A DNA stretch of 64,000 nt from Micavibrio_C sp965231165 (GTDB lineage Bacteria > Pseudomonadota > Alphaproteobacteria > Micavibrionales > Micavibrionaceae). The notes below the pieces were generated by a model. That model was not told where the DNA came from, made no database searches, and was given only the letters and a program-made list of their open reading frames with translations. The stretch covers positions 434,001 through 498,000 of the forward strand of contig OZ246421.1 in assembly GCA_965231165.1 (NCBI GenBank), in the 5' to 3' direction. Below are positions 7,518 to 18,351 of the stretch, piece by piece. The position numbers and the translations under genes are program-made. Each line of letters begins with the position of its first letter. Position 1 is the first letter of the stretch.

Positions 7518-8191
7518 GGTTCCTGGCTTCTCGTCAGTGCGGTTATTGATAAGACTTCTGCATCGGAAACCTGATCGAATTCCTGATACCATTCACCGAC
7601 GCTGGAAAATAGTGGTGGTTTTTCGAGGCAGATAAGCTCATCTACGTATTGTCCGATGGCGTCGCAGGCATCTTGTGGTGCTACGGGTATGGCTACTACG
7701 ATATATCCAGCACCGGCATGCCGTAACGATTGCACGGTTACGCGCATGGTGGCGCCCGTGGCCATGCCGTCATCAATAATTATTACGGTGTCCCCCTTTA
7801 TCAAAGGCATGGGCATGCCATGACGATACAACTGATTGCGGCGTGAAAGTTCCTTGGATTCCCTGTTTATGACCAGTTCAATGGCCTTTTGAGAGATTCT
7901 GAATGCGGAGGTGATATCGATATTGATATGATATTGACCATCAATGGTCAATGCGCCCATCGCAAGTTCTTCGTGACCGGGCACGCCGAGTTTTCGAACA
8001 GGAAATATATTCATAGGCAGATGCAGTTTTTTTGCCACTTCGTGCGCAACGGGGATTCCTCCACGCGGCAAGGCCATTATGATGGTATTCGGGTGGTTTG
8101 AAAAATGCTCCAGAGATGCCGCCAATTTTTTGCCGGCATCTATTCTGTCCCTAAAAGGAAGCGTGTCTGGTGTTGTTGATTGGGGCCACAT
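7514..8191 (-). CDS. Phosphoribosyltransferase family protein
   Basis: A 225-aa protein with the type I PRTase fold. The PRPP-binding loop VIIIDDGMATGATM spans residues 136-149. LPRGGIPVAHEVA (41-53) and PVRKLGVPGHEELAMGA (65-80) are typical of the subfamily linked to dienelactone hydrolase or erythromycin-esterase partners. It is translationally coupled to the esterase gene by an ATGA overlap. No good ribosome-binding site precedes the ATG at 8191. Co-transcription from the CBS gene upstream is plausible. Confidence 0.88.
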   Translation of the reverse strand: MWPQSTTPDTLPFRDRIDAGKKLAASLEHFSNHPNTIIMALPRGGIPVAHEVAKKLHLPMNIFPVRKLGVPGHEELAMGALTIDGQYHINIDITSAFRISQKAIELVINRESKELSRRNQLYRHGMPMPLIKGDTVIIIDDGMATGATMRVTVQSLRHAGAGYIVVAIPVAPQDACDAIGQYVDELICLEKPPLFSSVGEWYQEFDQVSDAEVLSITALTRSQEP

Positions 8192-8205
8192 TTTTACTCA
8201 ATACA

Positions 8206-8247
8206 AGGCAGAGCGAAAAATTTAAAATTCATTCTTTCGCTCTGCCT
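8206..8247. other. Strong hairpin between CBS and phosphoribosyltransferase genes
   Basis: AGGCAGAGCGAAA (8206-8218) pairs perfectly with TTTCGCTCTGCCT (8235-8247) across a 16-base AT-rich loop. No T-run follows on the minus strand, so it is more likely an mRNA-stabilising or attenuating stem inside a minus-strand operon than a full terminator. Confidence 0.55.
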
Positions 8248-8275
8248 GTTCAGGGTTGCAGGTTATTATTGACTA

Positions 8276-8707
8276 TCAGGCTGCTTGGGCGCCCATAGCG
8301 TGTTTGACGACATTGGCGATCTCTTTTTCATCTTTGTTTCTTCTGAGGATGCCGCCAAATGAGAGTATGCCCGTTAGTTTTCCAGCGGAATCGCGCACAA
8401 GAATGCGATTGATCTGATGTGTGCGCATCTTATCGATCGCCTTCACCAGCGTGTCTGTTTCGGAGCAGCTGTGGAGTTCCGGTGTCATATAGTCCTTTAC
8501 CAGTTCCTTGGCGATGTTTTTTCCTCTGGAAACGGCCCGTGTCACGATGTCTCTGTCCGTGATTATGCCTTCCAGTTTATCTTCAGTTCCCACCGGCAGA
8601 ACGCCGCATTCTATGTCGCGCATTTTTTTTGCGGCATCCTGAAGTGTTGAATTGGGGCCAATCAGTACAGGATTTCTTTTCATCAGATCCTTTATTTGCA
8701 TATTCAT
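8276..8707 (-). CDS. CBS-domain protein
   Basis: A 143-aa protein made of two CBS motifs (about residues 6-62 and 72-128). Landmarks are IKDLMKRNPVLIGPNSTLQDAA, GIITDRDIVTRAV, VKDYMTPELHSC and GILSFGGI. CBS pairs bind adenine nucleotides and sense energy state. AAGGA lies 9 bases before the chosen ATG (MNMQIKDLM); the longer ORF would add 28 basic residues outside the domain. Two FNR-type boxes lie upstream, and a TATTAA at 8791-8796 is near the expected -10 position for activation from the box at 8821-8834. Confidence 0.88.
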   Translation of the reverse strand: MNMQIKDLMKRNPVLIGPNSTLQDAAKKMRDIECGVLPVGTEDKLEGIITDRDIVTRAVSRGKNIAKELVKDYMTPELHSCSETDTLVKAIDKMRTHQINRILVRDSAGKLTGILSFGGILRRNKDEKEIANVVKHAMGAQAA

Positions 8708-8820
8708 CTTGGTTTTCCTTTTTTGTTTGTGTGTTCGGCCAACATGTTTTTTCAAACACGTTCGCAATATGGGCGCTTTGATGATTGCCATTAATAAATC
8801 ATGGGTGGCTTATTACGGTT

Positions 8821-8834
8821 TTGATGATGATCAA
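8821..8834. promoter_or_regulatory. FNR-type box
   Basis: TTGATGATGATCAA fits TTGAT-N4-ATCAA exactly. It lies 114 bp upstream of the CBS gene start, and a TATTAA (8791-8796, minus strand) sits close to the class-II position for this site. Confidence 0.75.
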
Positions 8835-8882
8835 GAAGAGGGAAACAAATGTTTTTTTGAAGTATGACTGCGCTTGCTGATT

Positions 8883-8896
8883 TTGATCATGATCAA
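8883..8896. promoter_or_regulatory. FNR-type box (perfect palindrome)
   Basis: TTGATCATGATCAA is a fully symmetrical FNR/Dnr-type site. It lies 63 bp upstream of the 91-aa gene at 8959 and 62 bp from the neighbouring box, between divergent genes, so each gene may have its own activator site. Confidence 0.78.
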
Positions 8897-8958
8897 TGCT
8901 CTTTCATTTAATGAATGCTTTGATGTCTTCTTCAATTTTTTAATGAGAGGGAGCCGTC

Positions 8959-9234
8959 ATGTTGCTCGCGGAACACCATGCCGTGTCGTCCATGGAGGAT
9001 GGGCAGAAAACATCGATAGGCGATGTTCGCGCAATTATCGGTCCTGTTGACGATTCAATCGTTACGGAGATCTTGCGCACGGGCGCAAGCCTGCATGAAA
9101 TTCAGCAGGCTTACCTGTCTCTGGAAGAACATTTCTATACAAAATCAGTCGTCAGGAAAAGAATGGAGAATGTCATACGCTGTGTGTACGACATTCTCGA
9201 TTATGAGCGCAGTCATATGAGGCGTGATTATTAG
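8959..9234 (+). CDS. Hypothetical protein, 91 aa, behind an FNR-type box
   Basis: A small acidic, mostly helical protein. The body (IGDVRAIIGPVDDSIVTEIL, then GASLHEIQQAYLSLEE) looks like a compact two-helix unit. There is one cysteine near the C-terminus (VIRCVYDILDY) and no signal peptide. GAGAGGGAG lies about 8 bases before the ATG. It reminds me of small alphaproteobacterial proteins found in stress loci, but I cannot name a family. It converges with the lipoprotein gene only 3 bp downstream. Confidence 0.7.
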   Translation: MLLAEHHAVSSMEDGQKTSIGDVRAIIGPVDDSIVTEILRTGASLHEIQQAYLSLEEHFYTKSVVRKRMENVIRCVYDILDYERSHMRRDY

Positions 9235-9237
9235 TGG

Positions 9238-9489
9238 TTATTTTGTAGCGTTGTATCGGAGCATTCTATCCGTTCTTTCGCTGGCAGCCTGTGCGGCTGC
9301 GGCCGAGGTTGCCGCGCTTTGGGCGGCCTGCGCGGCGTTTTGATTGGCCATGACGGCTTGATTTTTGGCTTCCATGGCCTCGCTATGTGTCGATGAAAGC
9401 ATTTGTCTGTCCGCGTCGTTCATGCCTTGGGTGCATGCCGACAGGGCGATCAGTGAGACTGTGGCAACTAAAAATGTATGAATTTTCAT
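9238..9489 (-). CDS. Small Ala-rich lipoprotein (Lpp/OprI-like)
   Basis: An 83-aa lipoprotein. The signal peptide MKIHTFLVATVSLIALSAC ends at a lipobox with Cys19. The mature part is an Ala/Gln-rich heptad helix (NQNAAQAAQSAATSAAAAQA) ending RMLRYNATK; a C-terminal lysine is also found in Braun-type lipoproteins. The start at 9489 has GGAGAATGAA before it; an in-frame ATG 12 bases earlier is less well placed. An FNR-type box (9549-9562) with a TAATAT -10 at the class-II distance lies upstream. Confidence 0.8.
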   Translation of the reverse strand: MKIHTFLVATVSLIALSACTQGMNDADRQMLSSTHSEAMEAKNQAVMANQNAAQAAQSAATSAAAAQAASERTDRMLRYNATK

Positions 9490-9519
9490 TTCATTCTCCA
9501 TGCTTGTGGATCAGTCCGT

Positions 9520-9562
9520 ATATTACATCACAATAGCGGAGGCCATATTTGACGATGATCAA
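9520..9562 (-). promoter_or_regulatory. FNR-type box with matched -10 element
   Basis: TTGACGATGATCAA (9549-9562) differs from the consensus at one base. On the minus strand a TAATAT (9520-9525) lies where a -10 belongs if the box is centred near -41.5, upstream of the small lipoprotein gene. The rest of the 9502-9804 gap shows nothing else clear; the plus-strand ORF starting inside this box was rejected. Confidence 0.68.
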
Positions 9563-9804
9563 TGGACTGGTACTTTTAGATCAATCTGATTTTTCGCGCA
9601 TAATTTGGTGTGATATTTTTGCCGCAGCTTTGATAAAATTGTTACAGAAGATCGTCGTTGTGACCTCTGTCAATTTGCCGGTGTGCGTTTCGGCTATTAA
9701 TACACGAAAGAGAATGAATATAAAAACCATGACTATGCCGGGGTTGCTGATCGCGATTCCGGCTTTTTTTAAATGTAATTCGGCTGATTGTTCGTCAGGA
9801 GGGC

Positions 9805-10638
9805 TTATAAGTTCTGCGTCACAGGGGTGTGTGTGAAGTCCATCGATAGCTGCACCAGATCATTCTGTTTTTTATTCTTAATCAGACATTTGCTGGCGAC
9901 GCAGGACTGGCAGCGTCTGCCGCTGCATTCTTCCTGTTCGAGCGAGCATTGCTGACAGCAATAATCAGAAAGGGCTGCAAAGTTGTCAATCTTGATTTCG
10001 GAGCCTTTGACTTTGACTCCGACGTCTTTCAGCGTTGCCAGGGCGCGCGAGAAAGTTTCCCGCTTCATGCCGAGCTGGGCCGCTGCCAGATGTTTATCGT
10101 AGGGCATTGTGAATGTTCCGCCATTGCCGATCATGTGAGAGGACAGGCGGAGGAGGAGGCATGCTACGCGTTGTGAAGCGTTCATTAATGAGAGGTGTTC
10201 GTTCTGTACGTGAATTTTATTCATGCGTTCAATCAGCGCCATCATGATCCATCTGACGATCAGCGGATTGGTTTCTGCCCAGCCGCGTACAACAGATCCG
10301 GGTATCTCGATTATGCGTGAAGATTCTATAATCTGCGCTGAGAATAGCTGGCGTCCGGAGGCGGAAATGACAGAGCGCTCCCCTAAAATTTCACCTTTGG
10401 TGAGAATGCCGGCCACTGTTTGTTCGCCGCCCATATTGTCGCGGTATATGCGCACCCATCCATCCATGATGATAAAGAGGCTGCTGGCTTCGTCGCCCTG
10501 ATGATAAATGTGATTGTTCTTCTTGTAATCAACGACGTGTGCGGACTTTTCAATGATGCTGATCTTATCCTCAGGCATGGCTGAGAATACGGGAACATTT
10601 TTGATGAATTTTCCGATAGCTGCGTCTGCCGCAATCAT
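9805..10638 (-). CDS. Crp/Fnr family regulator with Cys-rich C-terminal extension
   Basis: A 277-aa regulator: cyclic-nucleotide-binding-like domain (about 15-130), dimer helix, and winged helix-turn-helix (about 150-220). The recognition helix MKRETFSRAL (191-200) has the E-xx-S-R pattern of FNR, predicting TTGAT-N4-ATCAA targets, which are abundant nearby. The N-terminal Fe-S cysteines of FNR are absent. Instead residues 227-251 hold seven cysteines (CC-xx-C-x6-C-x4-C-xx-C-x4-C) followed by a 26-residue tail. Two FNR-type boxes lie in its upstream region, so autoregulation is likely. Confidence 0.9.
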   Translation of the reverse strand: MIAADAAIGKFIKNVPVFSAMPEDKISIIEKSAHVVDYKKNNHIYHQGDEASSLFIIMDGWVRIYRDNMGGEQTVAGILTKGEILGERSVISASGRQLFSAQIIESSRIIEIPGSVVRGWAETNPLIVRWIMMALIERMNKIHVQNEHLSLMNASQRVACLLLRLSSHMIGNGGTFTMPYDKHLAAAQLGMKRETFSRALATLKDVGVKVKGSEIKIDNFAALSDYCCQQCSLEQEECSGRRCQSCVASKCLIKNKKQNDLVQLSMDFTHTPVTQNL

Positions 10639-10749
10639 GTCGCTCTCCTGAAAAATATAACGTCTTCTATTACTGTCGGACTTTTTATAGTTTTTTCTTT
10701 TTAGTGCTTAACTGGTACACGTATATAATCCTTAGTGCTCATCTCCGTT

Positions 10750-10798
10750 TTGATTTTTGTCAAATTTAGTTCAAGTTTTTTTCTTTGATAAATGTCAA
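10750..10798. promoter_or_regulatory. Two FNR-type boxes upstream of the Crp/Fnr gene
   Basis: TTGATTTTTGTCAA (10750-10763) and TTGATAAATGTCAA (10785-10798) each match the consensus except for one base in the right half, and lie 35 bp apart centre to centre. A TATA-rich -10 candidate on the minus strand (about 10722-10729) is at the expected class-II distance from the nearer box. Confidence 0.68.
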
Positions 10799-11229
10799 AG
10801 AAGAATTTCTTACGGTGTGGTGAAGTGTTCTTACGCTGATCTCAATAAACGCAGAATAGGGTGGCCGGTTCATGCCACATACAGATAAAGGCATTACCTA
10901 TTGCCTGAGATGTTGTTCTGGGTAAGCGGGATTAACCCTATGGAGGATACGCTGAAGAGAGAGCGGCAATCAGTAACTGTTGCCAGTACAGAGAGAGACT
11001 CGACAGATAAGAATCAGCGGACACTTTGAGGCGGATAATACGACGTTGCCATAAGCAGAGTGGGGATCATACATTTAAATATCAGAGAAAACCATAGCTG
11101 ATGGAGCATTGTATGACCGCTGTATGCGGCCTGTATTGAACGGGCAAGGCATTGAACAATATGAATTTGATTGCGGTTGTATGCATGAAAGCTAAACGCT
11201 TTGCAAAAAATTAAACAGGGGAGAATGCA
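10799..11229. other. Long intergenic region with no convincing gene
   Basis: About 430 bp before the attachment-family gene. It contains a 29-codon ORF (10940-11029, MEDTLKRERQ) without a ribosome-binding site. GGGGAG at 11218-11223 is the ribosome-binding site of the next gene. No tRNA, repeat or terminator was seen. It may hold a long leader or a small RNA, which I cannot show. Confidence 0.4.
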
Positions 11230-11613
11230 ATGAGACTGAAAGAAATGGTATCTCGGGGGCGTCGAAATTTCACAGCGATTCTCGATGATCTGCCGGTCAG
11301 TCAACCGGATACCCGTGTCTGGGTTATTATCGTCAACAGGCAATGGGTGCGGGTTTTTGATTACGGAGATTCCGGACTTGAATTGGTAAGCGAGCTTGTT
11401 CGTCTTCATTCCGGATATCTGCGCGATCCGTTTTCTTTTTCTGACGGCATAACCGGGTGGCTTGAAGAGGCTGCGAGGAACGAGGCCTTTGACAGGCTGG
11501 TTCTTATGGCGCCGCCCAGAATGTTGTCAGAAATGCAATCCGTATTCAGCGCATCAACCATTCATCATATTATAGATTACGTTGGTACGGTGCCGGTGGT
11601 CGTGCAAAACTAG
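11230..11613 (+). CDS. Host-attachment/baeRF-like protein
   Basis: A 127-aa protein resembling the 'protein required for attachment to host cells' family (PF10116), which is related to the central domain of archaeal release factor 1. The strand pattern TRVWVIIVNRQWVRVFDYGD, the acidic middle, and the LVLMAPPRMLSEMQ segment fit the family core, while the family is often slightly longer. GGGGAG lies 6 bases before the ATG. The name comes from a plant-associated mutant; biochemical function is not established. Confidence 0.7.
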   Translation: MRLKEMVSRGRRNFTAILDDLPVSQPDTRVWVIIVNRQWVRVFDYGDSGLELVSELVRLHSGYLRDPFSFSDGITGWLEEAARNEAFDRLVLMAPPRMLSEMQSVFSASTIHHIIDYVGTVPVVVQN

Positions 11614-11616
11614 CTA

Positions 11617-11670
11617 TAAGAACATAAAATGGCCAACACCTTAATCAGTGTTGGCCATTTTATGTTCTTA
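11617..11670. terminator. Bidirectional terminator with 23-bp perfect stem
   Basis: Arms 11617-11639 and 11648-11670 are perfectly complementary; the core is GGCCAACAC / GTGTTGGCC and the flanks are A/T-rich (AACATAAAAT / ATTTTATGTT). It lies between two convergent genes, beginning 3 bp after one stop codon and ending 7 bp before the other. Confidence 0.88.
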
Positions 11671-11677
11671 GAAATAT

Positions 11678-12205
11678 CTATTCTGACAGAAATTTCCACC
11701 AGGGACGCTTTTCATCCTTGTTTTGTGGTTCTGTATAGTCTTTCGGTGGGCGCGGAACGCCTGCTGCAGGCTCTTGCTTGCTCATTTCCTCGGCTTTCTT
11801 ATCGAGTGATGATTTGTCCTGTGATGCATTCTTACTGTAGTTCATCATGCCGCCGGTCGAGCGATCTTCCAGAGACTGCATCAAATTTGCCATGTGTTTG
11901 TGGGTTTTGTGCCATTCCGCACGTTCATCCAGCTGTGGACCGATGCATTCGTTATATCCTAAAACCAGGCAGTTCCGGTCCATGTCTTGCTGTATTTCAC
12001 GCTGGTGATTGCCCAGGGCCGTGATTAATTCCAGCCGTTCCTGAATGGAACAATCCGCGTTTCCCAGACAGTTTGCGTATCGCTTATCAAGCGATTGTGA
12101 TTTTTCCGCAGACTTTTTGTCGGCGGACACAGTTTTTTGCGCTATTGCGGGTTGGGAAATTCCTAGGGCTATAATTACAAGGGCCGTTGCCAATGCCTGT
12201 TCCAT
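11678..12205 (-). CDS. Secreted hypothetical protein, 175 aa
   Basis: It begins with a signal peptide (MEQALATALVIIALGISQPAIAQ, cleavage after AIAQ). The mature part has four cysteines (NCLGNADC, NCLVLGYNEC) that could form two disulfides, and a charged C-terminal tail rich in Lys, Glu and Pro ending KRPWWKFLSE. The start at 12205 follows GGAGAG; the ORF is open 39 bases further upstream. No family recognised. Confidence 0.72.
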   Translation of the reverse strand: MEQALATALVIIALGISQPAIAQKTVSADKKSAEKSQSLDKRYANCLGNADCSIQERLELITALGNHQREIQQDMDRNCLVLGYNECIGPQLDERAEWHKTHKHMANLMQSLEDRSTGGMMNYSKNASQDKSSLDKKAEEMSKQEPAAGVPRPPKDYTEPQNKDEKRPWWKFLSE

Positions 12206-12671
12206 GATGCTCTCCAGATTTAATATGTTGAACAGGAACAGCATAGGTCTTACTCCCTTTGCGGTGTGTGATGCGCGTCAATTTTCCTGATTTTTAAGCT
12301 CTTGTTTACGAAGCGGCCCATTTTCTATTCGGAAGGATAGGTTCCGGGGGGCGCTGATAGAGCATGGGTATTGTGTAACAGTTTTTTGTTTGAATTGTTG
12401 TAGTTTCGTATGTTCTAATAAATGAATAGGACGTGGATAGAAAATACCTTGCTGCCAGCGCAGTCATTCACGTACCTAAAATCGGTGTTTCTTGATATCT
12501 GATGCAAACCCCTCCGAGAGCAAGCGGAGAGCCAGACATCGTTTCCCCTCATAAATCGGCAGTCTCTGTGATCGCGGTCGTATAGCGGCGATCAGTGTTG
12601 TCGCTTTTTTCGGGTTCCTGTAAGTCAGGAATATATCCAGAACACCATTCTTTCATGACGAATTGTAACAG
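12206..12671. other. Long leader/intergenic region before the RTX protease
   Basis: Nearly 500 bp with no acceptable ORF. It includes short stems such as CTCCG/CGGAG around 12510-12527 and GATCGC/GCGATC around 12569-12592. The CAAACC string near 12503 recalls part of a cyclic-di-GMP riboswitch, but the remaining conserved bases are missing. A structured 5' leader is possible. Confidence 0.35.
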
Positions 12672-12700
12672 CTGTGACTCTGCTGAGTCACAGAAGGAGG
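12672..12700 (+). promoter_or_regulatory. Perfect hairpin abutting the protease ribosome-binding site
   Basis: CTGTGACTC (12672-12680) and GAGTCACAG (12685-12693) form a 9-bp stem with a TGCT loop. AAGGAGG (12694-12700) begins on the next base, and the ATG follows at 12705. The stem could keep the ribosome-binding site exposed or be a protein or sRNA target. Confidence 0.5.
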
Positions 12701-12704
12701 AACT

Positions 12705-15872
<3,168 letters not shown>

Positions 15873-15878
15873 CCCTAT

Positions 15879-15916
15879 ACCGGAATCTGTCAGGTTTGGC
15901 AGATTCCGGTTTCTTC
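15879..15916 (+). terminator. Terminator after the RTX protease gene
   Basis: ACCGGAATCTG (15879-15889) and CAGATTCCGGT (15900-15910) form an 11-bp stem followed by TTCTTCTT. The opposing gene ends directly beside it. Confidence 0.85.
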
Positions 15917-16318
15917 TTACTGTACCAGCGAAGACAATGTGTCGCCCAACTCGTCATCGATATTCATTTCTTGTGACGCTTCGTTATTGGCGGTTTGACT
16001 GCCGTTGGCATCCTGTCCGATTTCAATGGCGCCTGTTGAATTGTTTAGAATAATACAGGTGGAGTTTCCTGTCGCTGCGGACTGGCCATCGCCACCGCCA
16101 CAGATCAGGTTGTCATAGCCGACCGGTACTTGTGTCACGGTGCCTTCACCGGCTTCATCTTCCTGTTCCACTTGCTTGATCAAAGCGGCAATAGAGGCGC
16201 GGTTCTGGGCTTTAAATTGCCAGGACTGATTGAATTGCTGGGCGCTGGCGGTGCCGCTCAAGCAGAAATTGCACAGCAACAGGCTGGCTGCTGCAAGCAT
16301 AATTTTGGTATTGTTCAT
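15917..16318 (-). CDS. Secreted protein, possible fibre/holdfast-anchor subunit
   Basis: A 133-aa protein with a signal peptide (cleavage near SGTASAQQ). The second half is rich in Asn, Gln, Ser and Gly (NNSTGAIEIGQDANGSQTAN), a composition reminiscent of curli-type and Caulobacter HfaA-type surface subunits. Two cysteines (LICGGGDG, NSTCIIL) could form a disulfide. It is the last gene of the minus-strand set headed by the CsgG/HfaB-like exporter, which is the main reason for suspecting export through that pore. Confidence 0.6.
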   Translation of the reverse strand: MNNTKIMLAAASLLLCNFCLSGTASAQQFNQSWQFKAQNRASIAALIKQVEQEDEAGEGTVTQVPVGYDNLICGGGDGQSAATGNSTCIILNNSTGAIEIGQDANGSQTANNEASQEMNIDDELGDTLSSLVQ

Positions 16319-16348
16319 TTCATGTCTCCTTATGGGGTCATTTAATCA

Positions 16349-16378
16349 CTGCGGGAAGCGGATTTACGCTTCCCGCAG
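16349..16378. other. 12-bp hairpin between two operon genes
   Basis: CTGCGGGAAGCG (16349-16360) and CGCTTCCCGCAG (16367-16378) form a perfect stem. On the minus strand it follows the 355-aa gene without a T-run, so partial termination or 3'-end protection giving unequal expression of the two secreted proteins is plausible. Confidence 0.6.
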
Positions 16379-16409
16379 ATTTTTTAGCTACTAATGTAGT
16401 TGACTACTA

Positions 16410-17477
16410 TTACAGCGAAGGACCGCTCACTCTCACGCTGAGGTTGTTGCCCACTGCCGTTGCTGTGGAGCTGATCAGAGGAATCTGAGCAACTTCCGGA
16501 TCCAGTGACGGGCCAAAGCCAGCAGCACCGAAACCTACATAGTTGTTGACTGATACGTCATCAACCAGAGATGTTGCCGATACATCAGCGTAAGCGAACT
16601 GTGTAATATCCGCAATCAGCAGCGCGTCAGATGCTGTAGATGCTTCCAGTTCAACGTTCATGTTGTTGGCAACTGCGGTAGCAGCGCTTTCAACACTGGC
16701 GTTCAGGATCGCCGTAACAGTGGAGTCTGCGCTGACTGTGGCTGGAGAAATCAGACCCAGAGCGCCTGCCAGTGCCAGAGCAGTGGCAGCCTCAGTGTGG
16801 CTGTTACCCAGATCAGGTGCCAGCGACAGCAAGGTTTCCAGATCAGCAGATCCTTCAGTGCCTTCAGAGAAACCGCCGAACATCAGCTGAGCATCATGCA
16901 GTTGCACGGAAGCGGTGCTGAAGATGTCCTGGTTGTTGCCAACGGCTGTAGCCAGGCTTTCAACTTTCGGAAGATCCGCAGCATCCAGTTCACCGGCTAC
17001 CAGGAAGTCGCTAATGTCAACTTCGCCAAATACACGGAACAGCATGTCCAGTTCGTCAGAACCTTCATCAAGAGTACCGCCCAGAAGTTCAACCTGAAGA
17101 GCCAGTTCCGAGCCAAAAACGGCCGGTGCAGGATCTATCGTGGTCGGATCTGTGCTGTCGTCGGTCAGGGTATGGATTGCGAAGAAATCTTCAATCTGAA
17201 CGATGCCATCACCAGAAATTTCTCCCGGAGGATTGTTGCTGAAGTCGGTAACAGTCGATGTGGCTGTTACATCGCCAATCATGATTTGCATCTTTTCGAT
17301 TTCCGTCATGCCTGTGGGCTGGATATCAATGGTTACAGTAACGTCTTTTGTGACGTTTTCTGTAATCAGTTTGTTCCATTCCCAGTCTACGGTGTCGAAT
17401 GCCATCGCTGGTTGCGATGCCATGCCCATCATGGCGATAGCCGCTGATGCCAGAAGTACTTTCTTATTAGTTTTCAT
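16410..17477 (-). CDS. Secreted repeat protein, possibly HfaD-like
   Basis: A 355-aa protein with a signal peptide (cleavage near QPAMAFD) and an acidic, Ala/Thr/Ser-rich, beta-prone mature part with no cysteine. Three spaced repeats share [VI]-x-S-x-ATAV-[GA]-NN: residues 172-183, 262-275 and 335-348; the last is followed closely by the C-terminus (RVSGPSL). Its start overlaps the end of the CsgG-like gene, whose last codons supply the ribosome-binding site AAAGGAG, so the two are translationally coupled. In Caulobacter the CsgG homologue HfaB exports HfaA and HfaD, and this protein resembles HfaD in size and position. Similarity is not proved. Confidence 0.7.
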   Translation of the reverse strand: MKTNKKVLLASAAIAMMGMASQPAMAFDTVDWEWNKLITENVTKDVTVTIDIQPTGMTEIEKMQIMIGDVTATSTVTDFSNNPPGEISGDGIVQIEDFFAIHTLTDDSTDPTTIDPAPAVFGSELALQVELLGGTLDEGSDELDMLFRVFGEVDISDFLVAGELDAADLPKVESLATAVGNNQDIFSTASVQLHDAQLMFGGFSEGTEGSADLETLLSLAPDLGNSHTEAATALALAGALGLISPATVSADSTVTAILNASVESAATAVANNMNVELEASTASDALLIADITQFAYADVSATSLVDDVSVNNYVGFGAAGFGPSLDPEVAQIPLISSTATAVGNNLSVRVSGPSL

Positions 17478-18351
17478 TTTTTTCTCCTTTGGTTTGTTTT
17501 ACTCTTGTTTTTGGTTGTAGCTGCTCAAGATACTCTGCCATATCATCGGTCTCCACGAGGTTGCAGCTATTCTCCGCGGGGAGGCCGAGGAAGTCTGTCA
17601 TGATTTGGTAAGTTGCCATTTCGACGACAGATCTAACACCGAGTTGAAGCGGATCGTTCCGTATCATCCCGGAGTCAAATTCAATTAATGTGTCTCCAAA
17701 GAAGCGGAACACGTTGGCTTCCACTTCATAACCATAAATTTGTTTCTGCAGGCTCGATACATAACGTACCGAGAAGTTTCTGGAATCGACAACGCGCAGA
17801 TCGAGCGCCACGTTGATGACGACCATGCGGCCACCGCCACCGATGCCTTTTACAAACAACTGTGTGCCGCCGCTGATGATGTTGTAGTTAAGCTCTGTCA
17901 GCGCGCCGATGACGATGAAATCGCTGGCAGGGATTTTGTTGTATGATTCTATGCTTCTGGTCAGACGTTTTTGCTCAGCCAGTTTGACCTCGGCCAGCGG
18001 GATGCGCAGATCAAGACGTTCGACCTGATTGGCCATGCGCGTTTTTGCCAGCGCGCTGATCATCATTTCCGAGACGCCTTGCGTCAGGGCGCGGCCATTC
18101 GCATTGCCGGCATCATCAACGCTTAATTGCCCGGTTTTGTCGGCGATTTCACCGATGGCGAAGGTCGGAAGGTTATTAGCTTTTTTGTTCTGCGCCAGAT
18201 TTTTCAGGCATTGTGTATAAGGCGTGTCATTATTAGTGACGGGGAAATTGAAAGCAGGTCTTATGCCTGCATCTGATGATGGCCCCAGTGCGGCGCAGCC
18301 CGAAAGTAAAAGGGCCGGCATAGCCATAGCTAATAGTTTATTCCGCTTCAT
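17467..18351 (-). CDS. CsgG/HfaB family outer-membrane secretion lipoprotein
   Basis: A 294-aa lipoprotein (MKRNKLLAMAMPALLLSGC, Cys19). The CsgG domain is visible in IGEIADKTGQ, GVSEMMISALAKT, VERLDLRIPLAEVKLAEQKR, DFIVIGALTELNYNI and MVVINVALDLRVVDS. CsgG proteins form a nonameric outer-membrane channel for amyloid or adhesin subunits; HfaB does this for the Caulobacter holdfast anchor. The start at 18351 is chosen for its fit to the lipoprotein signal; the ORF is open 87 bases further. It heads a three-gene minus-strand operon. No CsgE or CsgF homologue is nearby. Confidence 0.88.
   Translation of the reverse strand: MKRNKLLAMAMPALLLSGCAALGPSSDAGIRPAFNFPVTNNDTPYTQCLKNLAQNKKANNLPTFAIGEIADKTGQLSVDDAGNANGRALTQGVSEMMISALAKTRMANQVERLDLRIPLAEVKLAEQKRLTRSIESYNKIPASDFIVIGALTELNYNIISGGTQLFVKGIGGGGRMVVINVALDLRVVDSRNFSVRYVSSLQKQIYGYEVEANVFRFFGDTLIEFDSGMIRNDPLQLGVRSVVEMATYQIMTDFLGLPAENSCNLVETDDMAEYLEQLQPKTRVKQTKGEKNEN

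Noticed and set aside
9549..9836. Plus-strand ORF of 95 codons opposite the end of the Crp/Fnr gene
   Set aside because: It starts inside an FNR-type box, has no ribosome-binding site, an atypical composition, and overlaps the Crp/Fnr gene.
10940..11029. 29-codon ORF beginning MEDTLKRERQ
   Set aside because: There is no ribosome-binding site and no other support; it is too short to trust.
11014..11409. 131-codon minus-strand ORF over the attachment-family gene
   Set aside because: It overlaps a better supported gene with a ribosome-binding site and a terminator.
12495..12545. Possible cyclic-di-GMP riboswitch upstream of the RTX protease
   Set aside because: Only a CAAACC string and a short stem are present; the conserved tetraloop receptor and GACGCAAAGCC part are missing.
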